Shown piece by piece: positions 37,682 to 47,109 of a stretch of 64,000 nucleotides of DNA. The stretch covers positions 62,001-126,000 of the forward strand of contig NZ_VAJM01000009.1 in NCBI RefSeq assembly GCF_005771675.1. The letters are read 5' to 3'. Source of the stretch: Hymenobacter jeollabukensis (GTDB lineage: Bacteria > Bacteroidota > Bacteroidia > Cytophagales > Hymenobacteraceae). The notes beneath the pieces are model-generated. The model was not told the origin of the DNA and did no database searches. It saw only the letters and a list, made by a program, of their open reading frames with translations. The position numbers and the translations under genes were made by a program. Position 1 is the first letter of the stretch. Each line of letters begins with the position of its first letter.

Positions 37682-39001
37682 ATGCGTTCAACGTCTGTGA
37701 GTATTTCTGCCGCTTCAAGTACATCCTCCTGGCTAACGGTCGGCCGCATCCAAACCGCCGCGGCTATCAGCTGCGGCATGGTAATTACCGGGTTGTTCAC
37801 CTTCCCGTTTTTTCGCGTGCTGTCGAGTATCGGTCAGGGCTGCTTGGTCTTGTCAGCGCTGGCTTACCTAGCGCAGTTTCGGGAAGTAGCGCAGCTGCGT
37901 AAGTGGCCCGTCTACTTCTGCTTCGTGCTGATTTTTGTGATGCACCTGGCGGCGGGCTTGAATACCACCGCGGCCAACGCCAAAGAGTTCTGGCGGGACG
38001 TAGTGCTGCAGCTGCCCTTCCTACTGCTGCCGTTGTCGTTCTGGATTCTGCCCCCCCTGCGGATCGACGATCTGAAAAGGCTCTATAAGCTGCTGCTGGG
38101 CGTTACCACGTTTTCCGCCTTCGGCAGCACGATTTACTACCTGTTGAATGCGGATTACATCAATGAGTTGTACATCCACTCCAAGATAATGCCCACGGTA
38201 CCGGACCATATCCGGTTCAGTCTGCTCATCGTGCTTTCCGTGGCCGTGGGTGCTGTTATGCTCAACCGCAAAGTGCTGACCGGTTGGCGGCGGGCGGCGG
38301 TGATGGGCGCGACTATCTTCTTGGCGGGGTTTCTGCACCTGCTGGCGGTGCGCAGCGGGTTGGTGGCGCTGTACGTGCTGGCCGTAGTGGCCATCGGGTA
38401 TTTGCTGAAGAAGCAGGCTTGGCGCAAAGCCGCTTCGGTAGCGGCTCTGATGGTAGTGCTGCCCGTGGTCAGCTATTTCACGCTGCCCACGTTTTACAAC
38501 AAATACCATAATACCAAGGACGACGCCAGCCGCGTCGAGCAGACGCATTCGGCCAACAACTATTCCCTCGTAGGTCGGGTGTACTCGTACCAGACGGCCC
38601 TGCAGGTCTGGAAAGACAATCCACTGCTGGGAGTTGGCAAAGCGGATCTGCGCGACGAAATGGCGGAGCGCTACCGGGAGTTTTTCCCACAGATCGATAC
38701 CATGCACCAGATTCAGCCGCACAATCAGTTTCTGCTGTATCTGGTAGCTTTCGGGGCGCTGGGACTGGCACTATTTATTGCGGCCTTTTACTACCCACTG
38801 TGGTGGGCCCGCCGCCGGCACGCGCCCATGCTCGTGGCCCAGTACCTCATCGTGACCTTATCCTTCATGGTCGAGCCGACGATGGAGGGACAGACGGGAC
38901 TCACGTTTTCCTTGTTCTTTCTGCTGTTGCCGCTGAGCAGCGTGGCTGAATGCAGGAAAGAGCGTGGCGTGCGTAAAGGCCGCCAGTGGCGCCCGGCATA
39001 A
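37682..39001 (+). CDS. O-antigen ligase family membrane protein, second copy, inserted in the S10 region
   Basis: The roughly 439-residue protein has about ten membrane helices and a periplasmic loop with VWKDNPLLGVGKADLRDEM and HNQFLLYLVAFGALGLALF. These match the WaaL/Wzy_C features seen in the copy at 8851-10125 (TEHPWLGVAPADVR, HNQYVHYLVGAGALGL). The start is uncertain: ATG at 37682, or a later ATG at about 37778 before the first helix. It sits between the rpsJ terminator and the rplC promoter, where bacteria normally have no gene. Confidence 0.85.
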   Translation: MRSTSVSISAASSTSSWLTVGRIQTAAAISCGMVITGLFTFPFFRVLSSIGQGCLVLSALAYLAQFREVAQLRKWPVYFCFVLIFVMHLAAGLNTTAANAKEFWRDVVLQLPFLLLPLSFWILPPLRIDDLKRLYKLLLGVTTFSAFGSTIYYLLNADYINELYIHSKIMPTVPDHIRFSLLIVLSVAVGAVMLNRKVLTGWRRAAVMGATIFLAGFLHLLAVRSGLVALYVLAVVAIGYLLKKQAWRKAASVAALMVVLPVVSYFTLPTFYNKYHNTKDDASRVEQTHSANNYSLVGRVYSYQTALQVWKDNPLLGVGKADLRDEMAERYREFFPQIDTMHQIQPHNQFLLYLVAFGALGLALFIAAFYYPLWWARRRHAPMLVAQYLIVTLSFMVEPTMEGQTGLTFSLFFLLLPLSSVAECRKERGVRKGRQWRPA

Positions 39002-39193
39002 TCCAAAAACAGGTGTGGGAATAGGATTCGGCCGCGCTTAGCAAATTGCTGACCAGTTTCGCAAAGCAGATGGGGGAGCGGTTGAGAAAGCAACCGGTGT
39101 CGGCAGCAAACTGATTGACTAGTAGCCGCAAGGACAGACCGATCTATCTGAATTATTTTCAGATGGGGTGATGCTTTTGTCTTAACAATTCCC

Positions 39194-39201
39194 TAGCTTT
39201 G
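39194..39201 (+). promoter_or_regulatory. -7 element of the rplC operon
   Basis: TAGCTTTG matches TAnnTTTG and lies 64 bases before rplC. A TTG occurs at 14 bases upstream rather than 19, so the -33 part is weak. Confidence 0.6.
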
Positions 39202-39264
39202 CACTCCCTTTCCGAAAACGTCATTCGGGCGTTTTCACTGTGTCTTTTCTAAAACCCCATTCGA

Positions 39265-39885
39265 ATGCCTGGCATTATCGGTAAAAAAATCGGTATGACA
39301 AGCCTCTTCACTGCCGATGGCCGGAACGTGCCCTGCACGCTCATCCAAGCCGGCCCGTGCGTAGTGACGCAGGTGAAGACGCTCGAAGTTGACGGCTACA
39401 CGGCCGTTCAGCTCGGTTACGGCGACAAGAAGGCCAAAAACACCAACAAACCGTTGGCTGGCCACTTCGCTAAGGCGGGAGTTACCCCCCGCAAAAAACT
39501 CGTCGAGTTCCGCACCGACGACGTGGCATCCTACTCGCTAGGTGCTGAAATCAACGCTGACTACTTCGCCGAAGGTGACTTCGTAGACGTGGTTGGTACC
39601 TCGAAAGGCAAAGGTTTCCAGGGCGTTGTAAAGCGTCACAACTTTGCTGGTGTAGGTGGCCAGACCCACGGTCAGCACAACCGCGGCCGTCACCCTGGCT
39701 CGATCGGTGCTTGCTCCTGGCCTTCCCGCGTGTTCAAAGGCATGCGTATGGCTGGCCGCATGGGCGGTGACCGTGTAAAGATCCAGAACCTGAAAGTGCT
39801 GCGCGTGATGAACGAGCAGAACCTCATCCTGGTGAGCGGCTCGGTACCCGGTGCTAAAAACGGTTACGTGATTCTGGAGAAATAG
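39265..39885 (+). CDS. rplC: Ribosomal protein L3
   Basis: The 206-residue protein starts [19 protein letters not shown] and has [20 protein letters not shown], the loop near the peptidyl-transferase centre. It is an early 50S assembly protein. It is the first gene of the remaining S10 operon after the inserted ligase gene. Confidence 0.99.
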   Translation: MPGIIGKKIGMTSLFTADGRNVPCTLIQAGPCVVTQVKTLEVDGYTAVQLGYGDKKAKNTNKPLAGHFAKAGVTPRKKLVEFRTDDVASYSLGAEINADYFAEGDFVDVVGTSKGKGFQGVVKRHNFAGVGGQTHGQHNRGRHPGSIGACSWPSRVFKGMRMAGRMGGDRVKIQNLKVLRVMNEQNLILVSGSVPGAKNGYVILEK

Positions 39886-39890
39886 GCGCG

Positions 39891-40529
39891 ATGGAACTCT
39901 CTGTATTGACGATCAAAGGCGAGGACACCGGCCGCAAGGTGACGCTGTCCGACGCAATCTTCGGGCTGGAGCCGAACGAGCACGCCATGTACCTCGACGT
40001 GAAGCTGTACCTGGCCAACCAGCGCCAGGGCACGCACAAGTCGAAGGAACGTGCTGAAATCGCCCGCACGACTAAGAAACTGAAGAAGCAGAAAGGCACC
40101 GGCGGTGCCCGCGCTGGTTCGATGAAGTCGCCGGTGTTCATCGGTGGTGGCCGCGTATTCGGTCCCAAGCCCCGTGACTACGGCTTCAAAGTGAACAAGA
40201 AAACCAAGCAGCTGGCCCGCCTGTCGGCCCTGTCGGTTCTTGCTCGCGAAAACCGTCTGGCCCTGGTGGAGAACTTCTCCCTGGAAGGCCCCAAGACGAA
40301 GGATTTCCTGAACATCCTGAGCGGCCTGAAGCTGGACAACGGCAAGAAGACCCTGCTGGTAACCGGCTCGGTTGACAAGAACGTGGTACTGTCGGCCCGC
40401 AACATCCAAAAGGTGAAGGTGGCTGTTCCCACGGCTCTCAACACCCACGACCTGCTGAACACCGACACGCTGCTGCTGTCGGAAGCTGGTCTGGAGACGC
40501 TCACCCAACTTTACACGGCCGCTGAGTAA
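39891..40529 (+). CDS. rplD: Ribosomal protein L4
   Basis: The 212-residue protein lines the exit tunnel. GTGGARAGSMKSPVFIGGG is the extended loop that reaches the tunnel, and FGPKPRDYGFKVNKK follows. Stop and start of rplD and rplW overlap by one base. L4 autoregulates S10 operons in some bacteria; no such leader was identified here. Confidence 0.98.
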   Translation: MELSVLTIKGEDTGRKVTLSDAIFGLEPNEHAMYLDVKLYLANQRQGTHKSKERAEIARTTKKLKKQKGTGGARAGSMKSPVFIGGGRVFGPKPRDYGFKVNKKTKQLARLSALSVLARENRLALVENFSLEGPKTKDFLNILSGLKLDNGKKTLLVTGSVDKNVVLSARNIQKVKVAVPTALNTHDLLNTDTLLLSEAGLETLTQLYTAAE

Positions 40530-40816
40530 TGAGCATCATCAAGAAGCCCATCGTGACCGAGAAGGCAACGTCGCTGAACGAGAAAGGCCAATACGCCTTT
40601 GAAGTGGAGCGCACCGCCAACAAGGTTGAAATCAAAAAAGAAATCGAGAAGCTCTACGGCGTGACCGTGGTGGGCATCAGCACCATCCGCAGCCAGGGCA
40701 AACTCAAGTCGCGCTTCACCAAAACAGGTGCCGTTACCGGCCGTCGTGCTTCCAGCAAGAAGGCCATCGTAACCGTGAAGGAAGGCGAAGTAATCGACTT
40801 CTACAGCGGCATCTAA
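40529..40816 (+). CDS. rplW: Ribosomal protein L23
   Basis: The 95-residue protein starts MSIIKKPIVTEKATSLNEKG and has KKEIEKLYGVTVVGISTI. It sits at the tunnel exit and docks trigger factor and SRP. It is followed by 51 bases before rplB. Confidence 0.98.
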   Translation: MSIIKKPIVTEKATSLNEKGQYAFEVERTANKVEIKKEIEKLYGVTVVGISTIRSQGKLKSRFTKTGAVTGRRASSKKAIVTVKEGEVIDFYSGI

Positions 40817-40867
40817 GCCGACTGAATTTCTGACCGAGGCCCCTCGCTAGAGCATTTTCGCTATAAA

Positions 40868-41695
40868 ATGGCACTCAAAAAACTAAGACCAACATCACCG
40901 GGTCAGCGCTTCCGTATCGCCCCGGGTTTCGACGAGATTACCACGTCGACGCCGGAGAAGTCGCTGTTGGCACCCAAGAAAAAATCCGGTGGCCGGAATG
41001 ATTCCGGGAAAATGACCAACCGTTACATCGGTGGTGGTCACAAGCAACAGTATCGTATCATCGACTTCAAGCGCAGCAAGCACACCGTGCCGGCTACCGT
41101 GAAGTCTATCGAGTACGATCCGAACCGTACGGCGCGCATCGCCCTGCTCAGCTACGCTGACGGCGAGAAGGCCTACATCATCGCCCCGAATGGCCTGCAG
41201 GTGGGTGCTACCGTGGTAGCCGGCCCCGGCGCCGCACCGGAACTGGGCAACGCCCTGCCGCTGCGCGAAATGCCGCTCGGTACGATTGTTCACAACATCG
41301 AGCTGATGCCGGGTGCCGGCGCAGTGCTGGCCCGCTCGGCCGGTACCTACGCCCAGCTGGTGGCTCGCGAAGAAAAATACGCGACGCTGAAACTGCCCTC
41401 CGGCGAGATGCGCATGGTTCTCGTGACCTGCATGGCTACGGTCGGCACCGTTTCGAACGGTGAGCACATGAACGTACGTCTCGGCAAAGCCGGTCGTCAC
41501 CGTTGGTTGGGCTACCGTCCGCGCGTTCGTGGTGTGGCCATGAACCCCGTCGACCACCCGATGGGTGGTGGTGAAGGCCGCTCGAGCGGTGGTCACCCGC
41601 GCAGCCGCAAAGGCTTGCTTGCGAAGGGCTACAAGACCCGCAACAAGAACAAGTACTCTGAGCAACTCATCGTTTCGCGTAAAGGCAAGAAGTAA
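40868..41695 (+). CDS. rplB: Ribosomal protein L2
   Basis: The 275-residue protein is one of the most conserved 50S proteins. [20 protein letters not shown] contains the histidine near the peptidyl-transferase centre. The N-terminus has [10 protein letters not shown]. The stop overlaps the rpsS start by one base. Confidence 0.99.
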   Translation: MALKKLRPTSPGQRFRIAPGFDEITTSTPEKSLLAPKKKSGGRNDSGKMTNRYIGGGHKQQYRIIDFKRSKHTVPATVKSIEYDPNRTARIALLSYADGEKAYIIAPNGLQVGATVVAGPGAAPELGNALPLREMPLGTIVHNIELMPGAGAVLARSAGTYAQLVAREEKYATLKLPSGEMRMVLVTCMATVGTVSNGEHMNVRLGKAGRHRWLGYRPRVRGVAMNPVDHPMGGGEGRSSGGHPRSRKGLLAKGYKTRNKNKYSEQLIVSRKGKK

Positions 41696-41973
41696 TGGCA
41701 CGTTCGCTTAAAAAAGGCCCGTACATCGACTTCCGCCTGGAGCGGAAAGTGCAGGTGATGGAGGAGTCCAACAAGAAATCGGTGGTGAAGACCTGGTCGC
41801 GCCGCTCGATGATTTCGCCGGACTTCGTAGGGCATACCTTCGCCGTGCACAACGGCAATAAGTTCATCCCGGTGTACGTGACCGAAAACATGGTTGGTCA
41901 CAAGCTTGGGGAATTTGCGCCGACGCGCAACTTCCGCGGCCACGTAGCCAAGAAAGATAAAGGCAAGCGCTAA
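41695..41973 (+). CDS. rpsS: Ribosomal protein S19
   Basis: The 92-residue protein starts [19 protein letters not shown] and has [20 protein letters not shown] and [14 protein letters not shown]. It contacts tRNA in the 30S head with S13. It lies between rplB (one-base overlap) and rplV. Confidence 0.99.
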   Translation: MARSLKKGPYIDFRLERKVQVMEESNKKSVVKTWSRRSMISPDFVGHTFAVHNGNKFIPVYVTENMVGHKLGEFAPTRNFRGHVAKKDKGKR

Positions 41974-41976
41974 GAC

Positions 41977-42474
41977 ATGGAAGCAGTAGCCAAACTCCGT
42001 AACGTACCGACCTCGCCGCGCAAGATGCGCCTCGTGGCCGGCCTAGTACGCGGCAAAAGCGTTACCCGTGCCTTGGGCTTGTTGAAGTTTGAGGCCAATT
42101 CGGGTGCTGAGAAAATCGAGAAACTGCTCCTGTCGGCCCTGGCCAACTGGCAGCAGAAGAACGAGGACGAGCGCATCGAAGACGCTAACCTGTACATCAA
42201 AGAAATCTTCGTTGACGAAGGCCGCCAGCTGAAGCGCCTGCGCCCCGCCCCCCAGGGCCGTGGCCACCGCATCCGTAAGCGTAGCAACCACGTCACGCTG
42301 ATCATCGACTCCAAGGTGGAAGCCATCGGCAGCCGCCAGGGTCTGAAGAACGCCGCTGCCAAGCAGGAAACTGCCCCGGCCGCTGCTCCGGCTGCTGAAG
42401 AAGCTCCGAAGAAGACGGCCCGTCGTTCGACCAAGAAAGCTGACACCCAAACCGCGGCTAACGCCGCCGAATAG
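41977..42474 (+). CDS. rplV: Ribosomal protein L22 with a C-terminal tail
   Basis: The core (about residues 1-115) has [20 protein letters not shown] and the tunnel loop [18 protein letters not shown] tail of about 45 residues rich in Ala, Lys and Glu ([20 protein letters not shown]) extends it well past the usual 110-115 residues. The tail lies on the solvent side and is low-complexity. Normal operon position. Confidence 0.97.
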   Translation: MEAVAKLRNVPTSPRKMRLVAGLVRGKSVTRALGLLKFEANSGAEKIEKLLLSALANWQQKNEDERIEDANLYIKEIFVDEGRQLKRLRPAPQGRGHRIRKRSNHVTLIIDSKVEAIGSRQGLKNAAAKQETAPAAAPAAEEAPKKTARRSTKKADTQTAANAAE

Positions 42475-42479
42475 TAACC

Positions 42480-43394
42480 ATGGGACAGAAAGTTAATCCC
42501 GTTGGCTTCCGCCTCGGTATCGTTAAAGGTTGGGACTCTAACTGGTACGGCGGCAAAGACTTCGCCGACAAGCTGGTAGAGGACGAAAAGATCCGCAAAT
42601 ACATTCTGGCACGCATCCCGAAGGGCGGCATCTCGAAAATCATCATCGAGCGCACCCTGAAGCGTATCACCATCACCATCAACACGGCTCGTCCGGGTGT
42701 GGTAATCGGTAAAGGCGGTCAGGAAGTTGATAAGATCAAGGACGAACTGAAAAAGCTCACGAGCAAGGACGTTCAGATCAACATCTTCGAAATCAAGCGT
42801 CCGGAACTCGACGCCAAGCTGGTAGGTGAGAGCATTGCTCAGCAGCTGCAGGCTCGTATCTCGTTCCGTCGTGCGATGAAGCAAGCCATTCAGGGCGCAC
42901 TCCGCGTGGGCGCTGAAGGCATCAAGGTGCAGTGCGGCGGCCGCCTCGGCGGTGCTGAAATTGCCCGTTCGGAACAATACAAGGAAGGCCGCACCCCGCT
43001 GCACACCCTCCGCGCCGATATCGACTACGCCCTGTCTGAAGCTCAGACCGTGTATGGCAAAATCGGCATCAAGGTGTGGATCATGCGTGGCGAGGTATTC
43101 GGCAAGCCCGACCTGTCGCCCAACCAGCTGCTAAGCCAGCAGCAAGGCCCGGCCGGCAACGACCGCGGCGACCGTGGCCCGCGCGGTGAGCGTGGCGACC
43201 GGGGTGACCGTGGTGGCCGTGGCGGCGACCGTGGTGGCCGTGGTGGCAACGACCGTGGCCCGCGTGGCGGCGGTGACAACCGTGGTGGCCAAGGTGGCTT
43301 CGGCGGTGGTGCCGGTGGCAACCGTGGCGGCCAAGGTGGCGGCGCTAATCGTGGCGGTCAAGGCGGCGGCGCAAGCCGTGGCCCGCGTCGCTAG
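42480..43394 (+). CDS. rpsC: Ribosomal protein S3 with a long RGG-like tail
   Basis: The core (about residues 1-218) has [20 protein letters not shown], the KH domain ([20 protein letters not shown]) and the S3 C-domain with [10 protein letters not shown]. From residue 227 a tail of 78 residues consists almost only of Gly, Arg, Asp and Asn in GDRGGRGG-type repeats. S3 lines the mRNA entry channel, so the tail may touch mRNA; that is inferred. The tail is in frame and ends cleanly at the stop. Confidence 0.98.
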   Translation: MGQKVNPVGFRLGIVKGWDSNWYGGKDFADKLVEDEKIRKYILARIPKGGISKIIIERTLKRITITINTARPGVVIGKGGQEVDKIKDELKKLTSKDVQINIFEIKRPELDAKLVGESIAQQLQARISFRRAMKQAIQGALRVGAEGIKVQCGGRLGGAEIARSEQYKEGRTPLHTLRADIDYALSEAQTVYGKIGIKVWIMRGEVFGKPDLSPNQLLSQQQGPAGNDRGDRGPRGERGDRGDRGGRGGDRGGRGGNDRGPRGGGDNRGGQGGFGGGAGGNRGGQGGGANRGGQGGGASRGPRR

Positions 43395-43430
43395 TCCTTC
43401 TTCCTTCCACTTCTTTTTCGAGACTAAGAC

Positions 43431-43853
43431 ATGTTACAACCGAAAAGAACCAAGTATCGGAAGATGCAGAAGGGCCGCGTAAACGGCCTGGCCTATCGTG
43501 GCAGCTCGCTGGACTTCGGTTCGTTTGGCATTAAGTCGCTGGAGGCCGCTTGGATCACCGCGCGTCAGATTGAAGCTGCTCGTATCGCTATGACCCGCGC
43601 TATGAAGCGTGAAGGTCAGGTATGGATTCGCATCTTCCCAGACAAGCCTATCACCAAGAAGCCTGCCGAGGTACGTATGGGTAAGGGCAAAGGCTCGCCC
43701 GAGTACTGGGTAGCCATCGTGAAGCCCGGCACCATCCTCTTCGAATCGGATGGCGTTTCGCTGGAACTTGCACAAGAGTCGCTGCGTTTGGCGGCTCAGA
43801 AGCTGCCGGTTCGCACCAAGTTTGTCGTTCGTCGTGACTTCGTTGAGGCATAA
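43431..43853 (+). CDS. rplP: Ribosomal protein L16
   Basis: The 140-residue protein starts [20 protein letters not shown] and has [20 protein letters not shown] and [18 protein letters not shown]. It helps place tRNA in the A site. It is 36 bases after rpsC. Confidence 0.99.
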   Translation: MLQPKRTKYRKMQKGRVNGLAYRGSSLDFGSFGIKSLEAAWITARQIEAARIAMTRAMKREGQVWIRIFPDKPITKKPAEVRMGKGKGSPEYWVAIVKPGTILFESDGVSLELAQESLRLAAQKLPVRTKFVVRRDFVEA

Positions 43854-43858
43854 GCAAG

Positions 43859-44059
43859 ATGAAAAACGCTGAAATCCGTGCCCTTTCGATCGAGGATCTG
43901 AAAGAGCAAATCAACAAGGAGCAGTCGGGCGCGCAAACCCTGCGTTTCGCTCACGCTATTTCCCCGCTCGAAAACCCGGTCCGCATCAAAACGGCCCGGC
44001 GCAACATCGCCCGCCTGCTCACCGAGCTGAAGCGTCGCGAGCAGGAGCAGCAATCGTAG
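43859..44059 (+). CDS. rpmC: Ribosomal protein L29
   Basis: The 66-residue two-helix protein has [18 protein letters not shown] and [18 protein letters not shown], typical of L29. It sits near the tunnel exit beside L23. It is five bases after rplP. Confidence 0.97.
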   Translation: MKNAEIRALSIEDLKEQINKEQSGAQTLRFAHAISPLENPVRIKTARRNIARLLTELKRREQEQQS

Positions 44060-44072
44060 TCCCCCGCTAGTA

Positions 44073-44363
44073 ATGGAAAACAACGCAGAACAGCAGGGCA
44101 CCGCTACGGTAGAGCGTAACCTGCGCAAAGAGCGTATCGGCCGCGTGACCAGCAACAAGATGGATAAAACCATCGTGGTCGTGGTCGAGAGCAAAATGAA
44201 GCACCCGATTTACGGCAAGTTCGTGTCGAAATCGACCAAGTTCACCGCCCACGACGAGAACAACGAGTGCGGCGAAGGCGATACGGTGCGCATCATGGAA
44301 ACCCGCCCGCTGAGCAAGCGCAAGCGGTGGCGTCTGGTAGAAATCGTAGAGCGAGCCAAGTAA
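44073..44363 (+). CDS. rpsQ: Ribosomal protein S17
   Basis: The 96-residue OB-fold protein has [20 protein letters not shown] and [20 protein letters not shown]. The first 15 residues are a polar extension not needed for the fold. It binds 16S rRNA early in assembly. It overlaps nothing and is one base from rplN. Confidence 0.98.
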   Translation: MENNAEQQGTATVERNLRKERIGRVTSNKMDKTIVVVVESKMKHPIYGKFVSKSTKFTAHDENNECGEGDTVRIMETRPLSKRKRWRLVEIVERAK

Positions 44364-44364
44364 T

Positions 44365-44733
44365 ATGATCCAGCAAGAATCCCGTCTGACGGTAGCCGAC
44401 AACAGCGGCGCCAAAGAAGTGCTCTGCATCCGTGTCCTCGGTGGCACCGGCAAAAAGTACGCTTCGGTAGGCGACAAAATTGTCGTAGCTATCAAGTCGG
44501 CCATCCCCTCGGGCAACGCCAAGAAGGGTTCCGTATCAAAAGCTGTGGTGGTTCGCACGAAGAAGGAAGTACGCCGTAAAGACGGTTCGTACATCCGCTT
44601 CGACGACAACGCCGCCGTGCTGCTCAACAACAACGACGAGCCTCGCGGCACGCGTATCTTCGGCCCGGTGGCCCGCGAACTGCGCGAGAAGCAGTTCATG
44701 AAGATCGTTTCGCTGGCTCCTGAAGTTCTCTAA
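44365..44733 (+). CDS. rplN: Ribosomal protein L14
   Basis: The 122-residue protein starts [20 protein letters not shown] and has [20 protein letters not shown]. It forms an intersubunit bridge. Start of the spc-type segment. Confidence 0.99.
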   Translation: MIQQESRLTVADNSGAKEVLCIRVLGGTGKKYASVGDKIVVAIKSAIPSGNAKKGSVSKAVVVRTKKEVRRKDGSYIRFDDNAAVLLNNNDEPRGTRIFGPVARELREKQFMKIVSLAPEVL

Positions 44734-44738
44734 CCGCA

Positions 44739-45005
44739 ATGGCACTGAAAACCAAAGAAGCAAAGCCCGCGAAGCTGCACGTGAAAACCGGTGATACCGT
44801 CCAGGTAATCGCCGGTGACGAGCGCGGCAAGACTGGCGTCATCAAATCGGTGAACCGCCAGACCCAGCGCGTCATCATCGAAGGCCTGAACCTGGTCACG
44901 AAGCACTCGAAGCCGAGCGCCAAGAACCCCCAGGGCGGCATCTCGAAGATCGAGTCGCCGATTCACGTCAGCAATGTCAAGCTTGTTAGCTCGGCTAACG
45001 CCTAA
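44739..45005 (+). CDS. rplX: Ribosomal protein L24 (short form)
   Basis: The 88-residue protein has a KOW motif ([20 protein letters not shown]) and [18 protein letters not shown]. It is shorter than the usual 100-105 residues because the C-terminal part after the IHVSNV strand is reduced. It initiates 50S assembly. Confidence 0.97.
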   Translation: MALKTKEAKPAKLHVKTGDTVQVIAGDERGKTGVIKSVNRQTQRVIIEGLNLVTKHSKPSAKNPQGGISKIESPIHVSNVKLVSSANA

Positions 45006-45019
45006 TCAAGTATCCGACA

Positions 45020-45574
45020 ATGGCTCGACTGAAAGAAATTTACGACAAGGAGATTCGCCAGCAGCTGCAGGAGAAATTCCAGTTCAAGAGCACCATGCAG
45101 GTGCCGCGCATTACCAAAATCTGCATCAACCGCGGTATTGGTAAGGCCGTAGCCGACAAGAAGCTTGTTGACAACGGCGTGGACGAACTGACCATCATCA
45201 CCGGTCAGAAAGCCGTTCCGACCATCGCCAAGCGTTCGGTTTCGAACTTCAAGCTGCGCGAGGGCATGCCGATCGGCGCCCGCGTAACGCTGCGTGGCAA
45301 CCAGATGTACGAGTTCCTGGACCGTCTGCTGACCGTGGCCCTGCCCCGCGTCCGCGACTTCAAAGGCATCAACGACAAAGGCTTCGACGGCCGTGGTAAC
45401 TACACCCTCGGCATCAAGGAGCAAATCATCTTCCCGGAAATCTCCATTGACAAGATCAAGGAGATTGGCGGGATGGATATTACCTTCGTGACGACGGCTG
45501 AAAACGACGAGCAGAGCTACGAGCTGCTGCGCGCCTTCGGGATGCCGTTTGCTAACGCCAAGAAAAACAGCTAA
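45020..45574 (+). CDS. rplE: Ribosomal protein L5
   Basis: The 184-residue protein has [40 protein letters not shown] and [15 protein letters not shown]. It binds 5S rRNA and contacts P-site tRNA. It lies four bases before rpsN. Confidence 0.99.
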   Translation: MARLKEIYDKEIRQQLQEKFQFKSTMQVPRITKICINRGIGKAVADKKLVDNGVDELTIITGQKAVPTIAKRSVSNFKLREGMPIGARVTLRGNQMYEFLDRLLTVALPRVRDFKGINDKGFDGRGNYTLGIKEQIIFPEISIDKIKEIGGMDITFVTTAENDEQSYELLRAFGMPFANAKKNS

Positions 45575-45577
45575 TCC

Positions 45578-45847
45578 ATGGCTAAGGAATCCATCAAAGC
45601 AAGAGAGCGGAAGCGTGAAGCGCTGGTAGCTCGCTACGCCGAGAAGCGCAAGGCCCTGAAAGCCGCTGGCGACTTCGAAGGCCTCGACAAACTGCCCCGC
45701 AACGCGTCGCCCGTACGTCTGCACAACCGCTGCAAACTGACCGGCCGTCCGCGTGGCTACATGCGCAAGTTTGGCATCAGCCGCGTAACGTTCCGGGAAA
45801 TGGCTTCGGCCGGCAAAATCCCCGGCGTAACGAAAGCCAGCTGGTAG
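45578..45847 (+). CDS. rpsN: Ribosomal protein S14, zinc-free long form
   Basis: The 89-residue protein has the S14 core [20 protein letters not shown]. It is the long form and lacks the CxxC...CxxC zinc motif of the 61-residue form. The operon is broken after it by a terminator and an extra gene. Confidence 0.98.
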   Translation: MAKESIKARERKREALVARYAEKRKALKAAGDFEGLDKLPRNASPVRLHNRCKLTGRPRGYMRKFGISRVTFREMASAGKIPGVTKASW

Positions 45848-45872
45848 TCCGCTACCGCCAGCAACGCTCAGC

Positions 45873-45923
45873 AAAACTGCTCAGCTGAAACTCTCCCGGG
45901 AGTTTTGGCTGAGCAGTTTTCTT
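45873..45923 (+). terminator. Terminator after rpsN
   Basis: AAAACTGCTCAGC (45873-45885) pairs with GCTGAGCAGTTTT (45908-45920), followed by CTTTTTG. An inner CTCCCGGGAG stem fills the loop. It interrupts the spc operon. Confidence 0.92.
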
Positions 45924-45958
45924 TTTGTCATTTGGCTACGCCTTCGACTCTTCCTCCT

Positions 45959-46393
45959 ATGTTTTACTCTTGCTCGCTCCATATTGCTCTGCTCTGCCTT
46001 TCTAGTAATTCTAATCAGTCCAGTTGGCGTATTGAAAATAATCTAAGCCTGGTAAACCCGAAGCCAAATATCAAGACCCAGCAGCTTGGAGTAATAAAAA
46101 CGGCCAATGGGCAAGTAGCATTTTACGTTACAACCCAATTCGAAACGGTTCAGGCGGCGATTGTATTACATGGACATAGCTGGGTCTGCTTTTATGATGT
46201 CCAACGCAGGCTTGTAGCTAGATATGAAGTTGGTTCTCCTGATGAGCTTCCAATCAAGTTGGTCAGGAATACTCTGTATTTCTCTTACTATGATAAGAAC
46301 AAGCTAAAAAAGACCTTTACTCAGAGTGTAAATGCGAAGCTACCGGATGCATTGTGCGTAGCTCCTGACGATTGTTATACCCGAAAGAAGTAG
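45959..46393 (+). CDS. AT-rich gene of unknown function inserted between rpsN and rpsH
   Basis: The 144-residue protein starts with a short hydrophobic stretch (MFYSCSLHIALLCLSS) that could be a signal peptide. The rest is beta-rich and polar (VAFYVTTQFETVQAAIVLHG, LYFSYYDKNKLKKTF). No family is recognised. Codon use is clearly AT-richer than the flanking ribosomal genes, which suggests later acquisition or low expression. An upstream TTG is open in frame but lies in the terminator, so ATG 45959 is preferred. Confidence 0.6.
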   Translation: MFYSCSLHIALLCLSSNSNQSSWRIENNLSLVNPKPNIKTQQLGVIKTANGQVAFYVTTQFETVQAAIVLHGHSWVCFYDVQRRLVARYEVGSPDELPIKLVRNTLYFSYYDKNKLKKTFTQSVNAKLPDALCVAPDDCYTRKK

Positions 46394-46447
46394 AATGTGG
46401 TTTGCTCGGTAGCTGCGAACAATCTATCAATTAAGCTACTGTGCCTA

Positions 46448-46479
46448 TTGCTTTTGTGTTAAGCATTTACGTATCTTTG
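46448..46479 (+). promoter_or_regulatory. Promoter restarting the spc operon (upstream)
   Basis: TTG (46448-46450), 21 bases, then TATCTTTG (46472-46479) resembles the consensus with slightly long spacing. It lies about 200 bases before rpsH and after the inserted gene. Confidence 0.6.
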
Positions 46480-46635
46480 CACCCCAGAATGCTCTAGGGC
46501 AGTGGGGGACGCCCCACATACCATTTGGCAGGTTGCCACAAGAAACCATTGGCTGCGGCGGAAACGCTGTGGATGTCAAGTAGTCTTAACCGAGGATTTC
46601 GCCGTCATAGGAAGACTATGGCTGCGAAATTTTCC

Positions 46636-46643
46636 TACCTTTG
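46636..46643 (+). promoter_or_regulatory. Second -7 element before rpsH
   Basis: TACCTTTG matches TAnnTTTG and lies 38 bases before the rpsH start. No TTG is found 19 bases upstream. It could be the main rpsH promoter or a chance match. Confidence 0.5.
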
Positions 46644-46681
46644 CGGTTCCCTTAAAACGGGATGCCCTTCAAATCATCCAA

Positions 46682-47080
46682 ATGAACACAGATCCGATTG
46701 CCGACTACCTGACCCGGGTGCGCAACGCCATCAAGGCCAACCACCGGGTAGTAGAAATTCCGGCTAACAAAATCAAAAAGGAAATCACGAAAGTGCTCTA
46801 CGAGAAAGGGTACATTCAGAGCTACCGTTTTGATGACTCGGCAGTACAAGGCACGATCAAAATCGCGCTGAAGTACCACCCCGTGACCAAGAAGCCCGCC
46901 ATCCAGAAGCTGCAGCGGATCAGCACCCCGGGCCTGCGTACGTACGCCCACGTTGAAAACCTGCCGCGCGTGCTGAGCGGTCTGGGCATTGCCATCCTGT
47001 CGACCTCGAAAGGGGTAATGACGGAGAAGGAAGCTCGCACCCAGAACGTAGGCGGCGAGGTGCTGTGCTACGTGTACTAA
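46682..47080 (+). CDS. rpsH: Ribosomal protein S8
   Basis: The 132-residue protein starts MNTDPIADYLTRVRNAIKAN and ends with STSKGVMTEKEARTQNVGGE, both typical. It binds the central domain of 16S rRNA and in E. coli represses the spc operon. The frame is open 60 codons upstream, but ATG 46682 is the family start. Confidence 0.98.
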   Translation: MNTDPIADYLTRVRNAIKANHRVVEIPANKIKKEITKVLYEKGYIQSYRFDDSAVQGTIKIALKYHPVTKKPAIQKLQRISTPGLRTYAHVENLPRVLSGLGIAILSTSKGVMTEKEARTQNVGGEVLCYVY

Positions 47081-47109
47081 GCTCAACGCAGCAGTAAACT
47101 CCCGACAAT

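Noticed and set aside
37516-37800. Minus-strand 94-codon frame over the rpsJ terminator and the start of the second ligase gene
   Set aside because: It runs through a strong terminator and overlaps the ligase start; no family match and no promoter seen.
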